Shown here: piece by piece, positions 49,561 through 61,288 of the stretch
How the letters are laid out: every line of letters starts with the position of its first letter
Position numbering within the stretch: the stretch's first letter is position 1
Source: Stichopus chloronotus
Taxonomy: Eukaryota > Echinodermata > Holothuroidea > Aspidochirotida > Stichopodidae
Direction: 5' to 3'
Assembly (NCBI GenBank): GCA_021234535.1
Contig: CM037840.1
Location: forward strand, 22,601,559-22,665,558
Length of the DNA stretch: 64,000 nt
Program-made: the position numbers and the translations under genes
Notes under the pieces: generated by a model
The model's database searches: none
Seen by the model: only the letters and a program-made list of their open reading frames with translations
Told to the model about the DNA's origin: nothing

Positions 49561-51860
49561 CATGTGTGTAAGACTGTTAGCTCAAGATTAACGGCACTTT
49601 TAAGGAGAATCAAGCTGTATATCGACATAAAAACTTGTATTTTGTATTTTAATCCAGCCAGTATTAGCCTTAATATAATATATATATAGCCTTAATTCAG
49701 CCTAGTATCTTTTACTTTCGTCTCAAGGTCAAAGTTGGTAAACGTAAGCTTATAACTGTCCCATAATGGTTTAATATTTATGATGTTTTCCCCACTGGGC
49801 CCCAAAAATTTAGGCCCTTCATGGGACATTTAGGTGCCTGGCCCAGGTTTTGCGTAATTATCTGATCTGTAGTATTTATTTTGGGTTTAGTATTTATCTG
49901 AGGTCTTTTTATGACCCGGAAGTCATTTCAACTGGATCATGTCATCTTCGGTACATAGATACAATCACTTTGCGTTAAGACCACTTACACAACATTAAAA
50001 GGCAGCCCAAGTAGGTACCAAAGCAGTCCAGGTCCGGACCAAGGGCTGCATAGCTCATCCCATGTCCAAGAAGAACAAACCTTTAGTCATGATATTTATT
50101 TCCCTTTAATTCTTTCGATCAATGTGTATAAAGGTAGGCTTATGTAAATAAATCATAGAAATGTCTCAATTTTTTAATCGTTTTTGATGGTAGACCAATT
50201 TTGCACCACCTGGGTCCCTCTTGGGCAAGTGCATTGCATGGACAAATTCAGACCTAGTCAAAACACACTTTGGTTTAGTACTTATTTGGTGTATGTAGGA
50301 CCGCAGTCCTAAAAATCTTCTCACGACAAACAATGACTCACATGCACTCCCTTTGCAAAACTTTTAGAAACAGATCAATCGTGCACCCATAAAGCTCCTA
50401 ATAAACCCTACCTTTAGCTCAACCCCAATCAAGCCCAACCAGCAAAGGCCAAGAGAGTTGGGTTCCAGTAAGGTTTGTTTTCTGTTATGGTACTTTTAAG
50501 TGTCAAAGTAAAGATTCCATCTGCATCTTATTTGGCTTGCAGTTTTATAGTTCTCAGTTTAATATCCTTTAAATGTTGCCATGTTCAATCTCACATTTTC
50601 AGTTCTTTTTTTTTTTGTAAGTTATGTCTTTTACACCTGTTCATTCCTTTATGGTATACACTCTGTCTGTTTTTTATTTGCGTAATTGTAAAAAGTACCT
50701 AGGGCGAGAAGCCATGGCTAACCGAACTATCCTCTTGAAACTAGGTCGAAAATAAAAGCATTTTTTGTTTACTAGCATTTCATATAGCTCAGTAAAAGCC
50801 CTAGCTAAATGCGTGTATGCACAGCTGCTTCTGGCAACAAAAACTCTCATAAATGTGTCCCAAATACCTAAGATTTAAGAGTTCATACAACCTTTTGGAT
50901 GTTTGTGGGCAACGATTAATATAAATTTATTTGCACCATGCCATCATTCTGAGTAGGACGAATTTGCTTCAACGTTTATTTTTCTATCTTCATATCATCC
51001 AATCAACAATTCTTACGGGTTTACTTACCACAGTTTACATAAGTCCTTTGGTTTCGTAATGGTTTGTATGGTTTTGTTCCTCACGTGCTTTACTAAAACA
51101 CTTGAAGATAAAGTAAGATGCCTTGTTTTTATATATTTTCTAGTATTTCCTCTTTGATGAAAAACACACCGAGACGTAAATAACAAGTCTAGTAAGAACA
51201 AACAATGTACTTGCAATTAGACACGTTCTGAACTAAGAATACAGTGACCTTCTTCAATTACTCCAGTTTGATTTTTCCGTCACTGGCTGCTTTGATTCTC
51301 TCCTTTCTGTAGGATCAACCCACATACATGAACAAGATTTATTCCTCTCATCATGGAAACTGTAAATTCTGGCGATGTTAACTTTCATTTGAATACAAGG
51401 CATTTTACATCCTATTCCCTAGCAATATTATAATACGGATCTTTGGAAACCAGCCTATAATCAGCAGTCTTGAACTGCGTGCATATTATGCTTTCAAAAG
51501 ACAGTAACAAAATTTATCACGTATCGTTAGAATGCTGACGTAATGAACCTGAGGAAACCTGCGCGATATTCATTCCTATCAAAAGAGACTTTCTTAAATG
51601 ATGTATGTAATAACTAAACGTATTCTATGCAGTAATATTTTCTCATAACATACATTTTACACATTTTCTACCTCACGTACAAATTTTCCATTGTTGTCAT
51701 CGACGTCACAATTAATTTTTAGTTGTATCATTTCGGATCACTGACAAGAAATGTAGCATATATAGAGAACAAAGGTTGTTCCAAAATCATGAAACTTCCA
51801 AACTTGGTGAATTGAAACGTTATGTACGCTGCATTGGAAAGATGAGGAATTTCATCATGA
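49561..51860. other. Intergenic, nothing recognised
   Basis: No exon or repeat family I can support; small open frames only. Confidence 0.4.
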
Positions 51861-51931
51861 GGTTCCATAGCTGAGTTGGTAGAGCGTCCTCCCTCCCCCC
51901 GTCCCCGGATAAGTCCCGGTAAGTGCTTGGT
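51861..51931 (+). mobile_element. Possible tRNA-derived SINE head
   Basis: GGTTCCATAGCTGAGTTGG followed by TAGAGCG matches a tRNA 5' half with a pol III A box (TAGCTGAGTTGG, 51868-51879). The tRNA fold is not completed: downstream is C-rich with only a weak B-box-like AAGTCCCGG. This suggests a SINE or tRNA relic, not a functional tRNA gene. Confidence 0.45.
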
Positions 51932-52276
51932 TAACAATTCGACGTCTGGTGAAGACCTTCACTTTTCACCGTATCATATTTCCAACTTGAAAATGTGGTT
52001 ACGAAAATCCTAGTGGGGATTGATTTTGAAATCAAACTTTTATGATATTTTATAGCCATACAGCTGGTCAGTTTTGAGATCTCATTGAAATTTGATGTTT
52101 GCTCTATTTAGAAAATTTGATATTTTGACGTAGGGGTAATGTAGAAATCTTGGATGAAATTCACAGCAAGCGAGTTAAGTTTGCTTTGCATCACGGGAGG
52201 CAGTGACGTAGTCGAATGGAAGGGGGGGGGGTGGCAGAGTGCCCCTCACAAAAATGTTGTGGGCGCGATAGGTGAT

Positions 52277-53070
52277 GTTGAAAAATATATATATGAATTA
52301 GACTTAATATAGCGCACGATGTGACAAGTCATTCACGTGCACTTTACAAATAATTATAGTATAAAATAAATTCAAATTCAAAAATACAAAACATAATTGA
52401 GAATGACTAAAGATTAAAGAAGTAAGTCTTTAGTCTAGCTTTAAATAATGAAAAATCTGTGACACTTCTAAGAGAAAAAGGAAGGGAATTCCAAAGTCTG
52501 GGCCCAGCTACCATAAACGCCCGGTCACCATATGACTTGGAAATGGTGCGTGGAACTACCAAACGTAATGTGTCACTATTAGATCTGAGATTGTGAATAG
52601 TATTAAAGTCTTCTATCAGCATGTCATTGAGATATTTTGGTTCTTGATTATGTAAGCATTTGTATATTATCAATATCAATTTAAACTTTATCCTTTTGTC
52701 AACTGTGAGCCAATGCTCAGATGGAGGTAATATGATCATATTTACTAAGGTTATGCAAGCAACGAATGGCCATATTTTGTATCATCTGTAATTTACTCAT
52801 GTGGAACACCAATTAGAAGACTATTTCCATAGTAGAGACATGACGTCACAAAAGCGTGCAGTAGGCTCCGAGTGGCTTCAGTAGTGAGACACTTCCTAAT
52901 AGATCGAATAGCTTGTAGGTGCATCATCGCCTTTTGACATTGCTTGGTGATGTGTAGCTGCATGTCTAAGTCTTCATCAAGCCACACCCCTAAATTTTGC
53001 ACATACGGGACTTTTTGCGCCACGCACTCTCCTACTCGAAGTGAATTTACACGCACTTTATTACAAAAAT
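52277..53070 (-). mobile_element. 5'-truncated L2/CR1-like non-LTR retrotransposon (reverse transcriptase tail), frameshifted
   Basis: On the minus strand, 53056-52793 encodes the late reverse-transcriptase region (VQNLGVWLDEDLDMQLHI, then LLHAFVTSCLYYGNSLL, then GVPHE). A short segment in another frame follows (LQMIQNMAIR through KYDHIT). Then 52718-52407 gives the C-terminal block HWLTVDKRIKFKLILIIYKC and on to GDRAFMVAGPRLWNSLP, FSLFKARLKTYFFNL and a stop. At least two frame changes and a stop break the frame. The 3' UTR has TGTAAAGTGCACGTGAATG and TGCGCTATATTAAGTC, the usual signature of L2/CR1-type tails. Upstream of 53070 the homology ends, so the copy is 5' truncated, as expected from target-primed reverse transcription. 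Confidence 0.85.
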
Positions 53071-55828
53071 AAAAGACAAAAAAGAACGACGAGAGGAGGA
53101 AAGCATGATAAAGGTGAGGGAGTTGGGGGTGGGGACTTGGGAACTGGGGACTCTAAAACTGGCTTCACAATTGTGACCTTTTTATTGTATTGAAAACTTA
53201 GACGAAATGAATTAACAACGCAATTAAAAAATGTGTTCATAAAGGTGTGAAATCGTTGATTTGAGGATTCGATGGACCATATATGCGCCTGTTACCGGCT
53301 AATACGCAGTACACGAGTATGTTGCTATGGGATGGAATCCACAGCAGAACAGTCGGCATGTTTATTTCACGTCGGACGTACTGGCAATACTCCTCACCGG
53401 ACAGTCAAACCCTTGGATATTTTTCATGTCATAGATTCTGGAAACAATGTTCCTCTGTATTTTCCAACCCTAACACTGAATTAAAAAAAAAAAAATTAGT
53501 AAATCCCAAAAAAGTATTGATTATCAATGCCAACTAAGGCCATCACCAATGCAAACCAATATGCTGTCATATTAAAATCTAAAAGACGTCAATTCTACTA
53601 CTTAAAAGTATATATGTCATTAATCTTTTTTTTTTTTTTAAACAAAGGCGAAAATGTTTCACTACGGATGCATGCAACAAGTTCATATTTTATCCTGGTG
53701 TTTCCTCTAAAAATATTCCAATCGGGTTCTTTGTTGCTTCGTTGCGTTAGATAATGTTCAACCCTCTACCCCAGTTATCATTCTTATTTTCAAGGTAAAA
53801 ATGGGTCATAAGCAACCAATAAAAAGTGGGGTCTTAAGGTACGTTACTCTCTCCTAATATTTTACCAACTGTTCTAAGAATAAATGAAACAGGAATTCTT
53901 TATGATTCTTGTATCATTTCGACCCATCTGATATGTTTTATACTTTTCGTACATTGGTTTTTACATCATAACTGAGAAATTGCAGGCATGAGTACATGCA
54001 CTTTGGGACAAACGTTAAATGCCGTTTCCGGCCATCTGAAGGGTAATTGCAAAACCGAACATTCTCTTGTACGCTCTGCGCTGACTTAAGGTGGCGCTCC
54101 GCTCAGATAGGCCCACCGGCGCTCAACCCCTCAAATATTTTATTGTCTTGTAACTTTTATTTTAGGTTCATGGAGGCAGGTATCAAAGAGTCATTTTTGC
54201 ACCACGACCAATTGGCGAACTTAGAACGTTGAAAATGAACCTTTTAGACAAGGAGATATGGACGCCCATCTCCTTAGACCTCTCCTCATGCCACGTATCT
54301 GTAGACTGGCTGATTTGAAGCTGTTTCCCTAGGGGGAGTGGGGACAAAAAATGTTAAAACTAAATGATAAGGTGTTTACATTGCAATGAACAGTACCCGA
54401 CAGGTGCGATCGGCCTATACTATAGGCCTGCAATCAGATTAACATCCAAACATGTTTACGTTTTTCAGTTATGGATTCGTCAGGAATGTCGAAGAACTAC
54501 TTTGACACTACGCTGAAAGGTGACACTCTTGTGCACTCCCGGCGGGTATGTGACAGCCGTATACAGTACCGTACACCGCATGCTACACATACGTAGTACG
54601 CACTCTGACTCAGCATTGTCGTTCAGTCGTTCCTATATCCTGCTGTGTCGAGTGTTCTGCGGTAGACTATGCGAGTCTGCTAAAGCCAGTCGTTTCAACA
54701 ATAGGACTGCTTTTCTCATTTAAAATATGTAAAAAAATTAATCTTCGAAACAAGTGTTTAAAAATCACCACGCAAATGTCATACCGGAGACTATTTATGC
54801 AACTATTACTTGTCAAAATACTGCTATATTGCTTATTCTCGTAAACAGTAATTGTACTACTTTCTTAAATGGCAGAAATGTAAACCCCAGTGACACGTGA
54901 CAAAACGGCAAAATCTCTTAAGATATGCAAACAGAGGCGAAGGCTTAGATGTAGGAAAATATGACATAGATACTGATCAAGGGATACTAAGCAATAATAG
55001 CTCTTCTTTTATGCGTAAGTACAAAATAAATATAAAGTAAGTAAAAGCTTTGCGATTTTGAATAAAAGTAGGATGACAGCGCACAAGAGAGAACACACTC
55101 TTTTAAATATTAAAACCAAAGATCAAAGTTTCACCCTAAAATGTCTTCAAAAAGGCTTTAAACCTTGTAAATCGTGACAAGAATAAGAATGAGACGGTTC
55201 CTAAGAGACTCTTAAATTTTTATTATTCTACCCACGGCAAAACTATATAAATACTTAAAAAATATCCGGTCCTTGTGAAACTTTCTAAACTGTTCATTTG
55301 AATTTTATAAAAGACATGATTAAACAATGCAATAAATATTAACATCTTGCTTGGCAGATTATTTAGTTGAATGTTCAAATCATTGTTGACAAAGGAAGTC
55401 TTTTGAAGGTAAAAGTGTGGCAAAGTTGATTTTTGTTTTTGGTTTGTTCTGGGTGGAGATCACTGAATGATATGTAGATATGTGTGTCTGTGTGTTGGTT
55501 TTGCAAATACAGATACTTGTAGAACATCGTCCACCGTTGAGACTTGAATATGCAGAAAATGCATGATTGATGAAGAGTGTTCTTACGTCCAGTTTTTAGA
55601 CGAAAGGCGTTGTCCTAGTGAATAAACCGAAGAAGCGTTTCGCATGAGACCTTAACTAAAAGATATCATTAATGTATCAAGAATGCATTAGAATATTAAG
55701 TCCATTTTCATCTAGAAATTAATCTTCTCAATGCCATAAGGAGATTAGCCTACAAAGGTGCCATTTATACGTGCCCATGGCGTTCCATGGTACCATACCA
55801 TTATTAGATGTTGTACATGCACGAATTC
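53071..55828. other. Intergenic, nothing recognised
   Basis: Poly-A and poly-T runs near 53485 and 53630; no supported gene. Confidence 0.4.
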
Positions 55829-56235
55829 TGTTAATCCTCCGGAAAGTGTCTACATTGATCCACGGGATCGATTTTTCGTCATGTATTCCTTCATTATCAC
55901 TATCTTTTTCGTGGATGTTAAAGAGCGCTAATTAAAGTACAGATGATGTGAAAATGAGGGCGTTTGAGGGGGTTTTACATTGTTGAAAAATGGATGTCGG
56001 AATGATATTGGTTGCCGTTATGTGGACGGGACAATTAATCAAACTTCCACTCCATCTAGTCCCAAATCTAAACATTCAACGTGTAGAAAGTGCCATGGTA
56101 GGCAAATCCTTAATCTTTCACGTAATATGTAGCAAATGCCTGGTATGACGTATCTTGTATGCACGCGGACGCCTCGAAGGTCACTGCTTTAGTTGTAAGT
56201 CAGTGGAGAGATAATGGTTTTATGGTGGCTGTAAC
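55829..56235 (+). repeat. Dispersed repeat copy, related to 24.5-24.8 kb
   Basis: Collinear with 24473-24805 over TGTTAATCCTCCGGAAAGTG, GTGGATGTTAAAGAGCGC, AATTAAAGTACAGATGATGTG, TATGACGTATCTTG and AAGTCAGTGGAGAGATAATGG. Some segments are inserted or lost between the two copies. Non-coding. Confidence 0.6.
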
Positions 56236-57402
56236 TTAGTGAAGTAAGATTGATTATCAAAGTGACGTAATTACGGTAGAGAATAAATTTGTTAAATATC
56301 AACAATAAAGTCAGTAGAAGAACGATTTCTAGGAAACGAATAATTCACAAGCCTGTATGCAATCATTTTGATCTTTACTCGTATGTAGTGATGATATATC
56401 CATGGTTACAAGAAGATTATTACAAAGAAAATTATGAGAATTATGTAATGTCTGCAAAAACTGGCATTTCTACGCAATATAGCTGGATACATACCAAAGT
56501 AAAGTAGGTGACATTGGTCAACAGACTCGGAAAGGTATTCCTTCAAAGTGCCATCCCCAAACCCAATTGGCCTACCTGGGGGATCGTTCTATCCTGTCGT
56601 CTTTAACGGACGTCTTTTTCGAGGGAGGCAACCTGCAGCTACATTGTTAAATTTAAATGTAAATTTACAGAAAATAAAATAAGAAAATACAAAAGGAATA
56701 CAAAAAAGTTCTGGTAATTAGTTTCCAGACAAATTCTGTAGTTCTTGTTTATTTCTTTGTTTTACTTTGTGTAATTTTTTATAGTGTACGTAATACAGCA
56801 CACTATGATGCCTTCATTGTCTAAAGAGCAAATTGATCACTCCTTAGTATGGAAGATACAGTTGGGACAACAGTGGATATGCCGTGTGGAGTAACGCCCC
56901 ATGTTTCTGTAGGGAAATCACAGAAATGTTGATTGACTCTGAAGAAGACTGTGAATCTATGTGTATGCCTACGTGCAGGGAAGAAGATGGCGATGGTGGC
57001 TACATCCGCTATGACGAACATTAAAAATATTAAAAATTGCACCGAAGACCGCTGATATGACCAGGATACCCTCTATTTTCGCAAGCAGCAACCCCAAATT
57101 GAACAAACCCACTTGGTCCAATAACATTGGCTTTCAGGTGATGAAATCCTCCCCCTTCCTTCGATTGGTCGATTGCGTAATTAATTGTGTGAAGCAGGGT
57201 TGTTCAAGCTGTGATCTCTTAAATTTCATTGTAAATAAACTGGTAGACAAATAAACTGATGTCAACGCCGTATCTACATTTTATCTGTACCATCAATTCA
57301 CGAAGAATGTGAAATTACTGAATGAAAGAAAAAGATATTTTGTTAATGTGTTACATTTAGAAGACACCGCATCACAAGACTCACGATCTTCTATCAATAT
57401 GC
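56236..57402. other. 3' flank of the methyltransferase gene
   Basis: No close AATAAA on the minus strand was found just past the stop at 57403, so the 3' UTR length is undetermined. No other gene is supported. Confidence 0.4.
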
Positions 57403-60106
57403 TCATTTAGTGATGAAAATTGTCTTCCACTCATTGTTGTAGAGAATACGGTCGCCATCTTGCATGGCATATTTACGCAATTGGGACAGCACCTCGTTGA
57501 CGAAACTTTGTGGTGCAGATTCCCGCAGCTTGACTTGGCTGAGGAAATCTAACAGCTTCACGCCTTCTTGATTTCCGTCCTCATAGCAACAAGCGATGTC
57601 TGTATTGGAATCTTGGGTAACGGATTTGTAACCGATCCGATGTTTTTCTAAAATGTTGCAAACGTCGCCGGCGTTGATGCACTTAACGTTTTCGACGGAG
57701 CACAGCATGGGAAACTGCTTCCAGAGATGCAACATGCTGCCACGTTCTACAAATGAAAAAGAAAGTATAAAAAGTAAGTAAAGTATAAAAAAGTATAAGT
57801 ATAAAAGAGAAAGTAAAAAAAAGTATAAAAGAAAATGACCTATGTTGGATGTTTCTGTGGTATACGTTCTTAACAGTTCAAACTCTGCATTTGATTTCCC
57901 CGTGATCTGTGTCTAGTACATTGAAAATATGAAGCTTAAAGGGAAACAGGGCGTTTAGAATACCTCAACATGACAGACGAAAGAAAATAGCAGTAATCAT
58001 TATTAAACCATTCAGTCTGATCAATAAACATCTAACAAAGCTTCATTTCCTCAAAACATTATGCATGTGATGAGTAATGGAAGATGCATCATTTGAATTT
58101 TGAAAAGTTTGGGTGAACAAATTAGTGTTGAGCAACAAATAACTGAATTTCTATGTGTGAGGTGCTTATTTTTTGAAAAGGAGGCTTCTGTCCTTCCTTA
58201 TTTTGAATAATCTATCATTCTACGTCCACAAACACAAACACATGGATGTATTCTCTAAAACAAACGCCCTATTTCCCTTTAATCTCTTCTTTTATCATAA
58301 ATGACAATCTGCAACTCTGAATCTGTATACGTAAATTCTCTAAGAACCGACAAGCGGAAAAGTGGCACCCATGGTGCCAAAATGACATGAATTGTGCCAT
58401 TTACGACGCTTAATTCCTTTCCTTTAAGGCCTATACTGTTCTGGTCGACTGTAAGTCAAATAATAGATGAAGCGTCGGAAAGAAATTCCCCGAAGAGTAC
58501 CGGTATCCAAAAATTAATAGAAGTAGTAAAACATCCAAAAGAGAAGAAACCGAGAAAAAGGGGAAACTGGAATTTCACTATCTTGAAAAAGGACAGGAGT
58601 TGTAAAGTACTAAAACTATGTACAGAACTGCGATTGTAAATGCAGATGAATTGCCATTAACGATATAGTAAAAGACATAGAAAAAAAAGATGGACTTGAA
58701 GAAGATCACCATGCTGTTGAATACAGGATCAAAAGTCATGTGTGCCATCTCATTATTAATCTGCCGTAGCTATTGTGGATCGTTTATCTACAATGTCAGA
58801 GTCAAATTACTACAGAAGACGAAGTATAGCATTAACTGTATTGTATGCCTTGTGCTGCGCTTGACTTCTGCAGATTGTCTGTTCATTTTGTTCAGTCTAT
58901 TATGACTTAATCAGTCAAAATGTACCTTCTAGATTGTTTCAATACAATCAGATACAACAGATAGCTGCTTCCATTTTCAAAGGGGTCACCCAGGGATTCT
59001 GACCTAAATCCTGTCTATGAAACTATTTAATTACATGAAACATGAGTGAGTATAGCTACTGTACGGGGTTCACCCAAAAATCTAAAAATGCGATTAAAGG
59101 GGAACAATATTTGATGCAAACTAAGATTACAGTATTCGGCTTTATTTCCACCTGAGTGTATATACAGGTATTTTATTGCCAATTCCTACTTGTCTTAATA
59201 GTTGTCATACCTGAAGTTAAAGTAATCATTAATATCCCTCCTTCGTGTAGACAACTGATTAAATTCAAAATGGCTGATTCTGTGTCTGTGAAGTGATAGA
59301 GGGAGTGGATGGCGCTAATGAAATGAAACTTCTTCTGATTGCCACCATTCGTCACTTTCCATTCGTCGTAAAATTGCTCCCAGGTCTGTTGCAGCCAATT
59401 CCAAACGACATTATTGAACGCTTTTTCTCTCACCAGTTCCTGGAAACCCAAGATATGGTCTTGGTTAGGTTCTAAAACCGTGCTAGATATAGAACGATAC
59501 TTCTTAGACAGTTGCATAATCAATTTGCAGTCTAGTTCACCTGCGGGAAACAAAGAAAGTAAAATAGATGAGGTGTACAAGAGAAGCAGAAAACCTGAAA
59601 AGAGCTTCTTTTTCATTTGTACTTATAAAACGAAAACTAATGGAAAAGCGCAGGTTTTCAGAATACGTGATAGCTCGTTAATTTACAAAAGTAAATAAAT
59701 AACAAATCAAAGAATGAAACATCATAATCATATTATCATGACGATATGATCCAACATTATATTTAGTGGGAAAGTAGGGTCAGTTCTTTATCAGCGTTAT
59801 CATGTTGGTCACAGGACATAAAGGGACGCAAAGTTACGATAGGCCTACACCTGACAATCTTGATGGAAGCTCATATCACTTGCTACACGACTTACCGGTG
59901 CCACTACCAACTCCCAGTATTTCCAGTTGTCCTTCGTTGGAGCAGAGGACGAGTTTGTCGATAACATGTCGAGGAAATTCCGTCTCCGCCCAAGAGGTGA
60001 ACTCCTCCGTTCTCGAGGAATGACGGTTGAATACACGAAAGCACTCTGCGTAATAATTCGGATCACATGAAAAGGATTTCAGTGATAATTCTGCAGAAGA
60101 GGACAT
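57403..60106 (-). CDS. HNMT-like: Histamine N-methyltransferase-like protein, three coding exons
   Basis: Joined exons on the minus strand: 60106-59896 (start ATG at 60106), 59540-59211 and 57746-57403, total 885 nt, 294 residues plus stop; human HNMT has 292. Both introns are phase 1 with GT/AG borders (donors GTAAGT and GTATGA; acceptors CCCGCAG and TTTGTAG). HNMT is a cytosolic enzyme that transfers a methyl group from SAM to histamine. Seen here: N-terminal YYAECFRVFNRH (family pattern Y-x-x-x-F-R-x-F) with E34/E35 near the histamine-binding Glu; SAM motif I EILGVGSGTGELD at 62-74, split by intron 1 at G71; VLEP 92-95, whose Glu normally holds the ribose; FHFISAIHSLYHF 142-154; C-terminal DFLSQ and LYNNEWK, keeping the Asn of the substrate pocket. 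H149 occupies the position that is Gln143 in human HNMT, so substrate preference may differ. An acceptor at 60137-60140 implies an upstream 5' exon. Exon and frame agreement make the model firm; the substrate is inferred. Confidence 0.88.
57762..57834 (-). repeat. (AAGTATAA)n-like microsatellite inside intron 2
   Basis: Irregular AAGTATAAA and AAAGTAAGT units, ending 16 nt from the exon 3 acceptor. On the transcribed strand it is pyrimidine-rich and extends the polypyrimidine tract. Confidence 0.7.
57936..58282 (+). mobile_element. TTAA-flanked MITE, copy D, inside intron 2 of the methyltransferase gene
   Basis: Both TTAA target copies are intact (57936-57939 and 58279-58282). The terminal repeats AAAGGGAAACAGGGCGTTT and AAACGCCCTATTTCCCTTT are inverted with one mismatch. 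Length is 347 bp, the same as copy B. Internal blocks such as GAAAAGTTTGGGTGAACAA and TTTGAATAATCTATCATTC match copies A-C. Non-coding; presumably mobilised by a transposase encoded elsewhere. Confidence 0.9.
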
Positions 60107-60136
60107 GTTTCTCAAAGGTATCGTTTCAGATTTGAC

Positions 60137-61288
60137 CTGTAAAGAAAGCAGACGTTTAAATATGTAAGGCACCACTCATAATCTTGTAATACATGCATGA
60201 AGGACTTGCGTCCATATTATCGTATTAAAAAATTTCACAGTCACGGAAGATCCTGTGAAAAAAAATCAAGATCTTCAGTAACAAAATCATTAGGAGGCAT
60301 TAAGACCAAAGCAAATCATGAAAAGGAGCTCACGTCCGTTAATCCGTTAGATTTTTCTTCAAAATCCACCTGCATAAGAATAAAAAGAAAATGTAAACGA
60401 AAAAGCTTAACTGGATATTTCTCTAGCAGGCAAGAGAAAAGCCGGGTAAGCAATTTGTCCTTTTTTGTTCCTGCTAGACAAGAAAGGAATGTCTCAAACT
60501 CCAAGTCCGTCATTGAAAAAAAAGCAATGAAGTAATTTGAAGTAATTTGTCTTCGTGTACATGTCTTACTCAAGAAGCTATACGTCGTGAAATATAACTC
60601 AAAGAATTATTGCTAGATGCAAACAACACCTATTTCATTGTGGAAAAAGAAAACTATTATCACATACTCTGAAGTGAACAAATGCTCAGTGTTTCAGGGA
60701 AGAGAATGTAGGGAAAAAGATCACCTGTCACAAAATCTGAAAGATATCTAAGCAGGCATCTTTCTCACTTTTTTGTTGGCCCTTCAAAATTCAGATTCTA
60801 CAAAAAAGAAAAGAAAAGAAAAGAAAAAAGCCTGTTATTTGAAATCAAACAGACCAATGGGAATAGATATGAATATTTATTTATCCAAAAATGACGCTTA
60901 AACAATTTGTTTTGCAGTGGCTGTAACATATTTGACTTTTAATGGCAAAATATGACAAATTTTTAAAGATTCAAGCTTACACTAACTCGTTATAAATTGC
61001 GTCATAAAAGTGTGGCCCACCCGCCTTTAAGCTCAACATCTTAAAGTTTGTAATTTGTTTGAACGAAGATTTGAAGTATTGACAGTTTCAGTCAACGAGA
61101 AAAAAAAAAAGTCAGTTATGAATCTTCTACTCCCCCCCCCCCCCCAAAAAAAGGAAGCATAACACTCCGATCTATCGATGTCCGTAATTGATATTAGACT
61201 TACGTGACCGTACGAATTAGGTGGATACATTTTATTTTAGAGATAATCGGATGTTATAAAATGTTAAATTCCTAACTAAAGTGTTTAC
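60137..61288. other. Upstream intron or flank of the methyltransferase gene
   Basis: Begins with the pyrimidine-rich acceptor CTTTCTTTACAG. It contains an (AAAAG)n microsatellite at 60802-60829, a poly-A run and a C14 homopolymer at 61132-61145. The opposing open frames at about 60200-60570 match nothing I know. Confidence 0.4.
60802..60829 (+). repeat. (AAAAG)n microsatellite
   Basis: Four to five AAAAG units in a row. Confidence 0.85.

Noticed and set aside
51861..51931. Functional tRNA gene
   Set aside because: Only an A-box-like 5' half is present; no acceptor stem closure, T arm or proper B box.
60197..60573. Opposed open frames of 112 and 85 codons upstream of the methyltransferase gene
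   Set aside because: Lys/Ser/Arg-rich and hydrophobic shadows of each other, no recognisable motif, and they lie in a likely intron.
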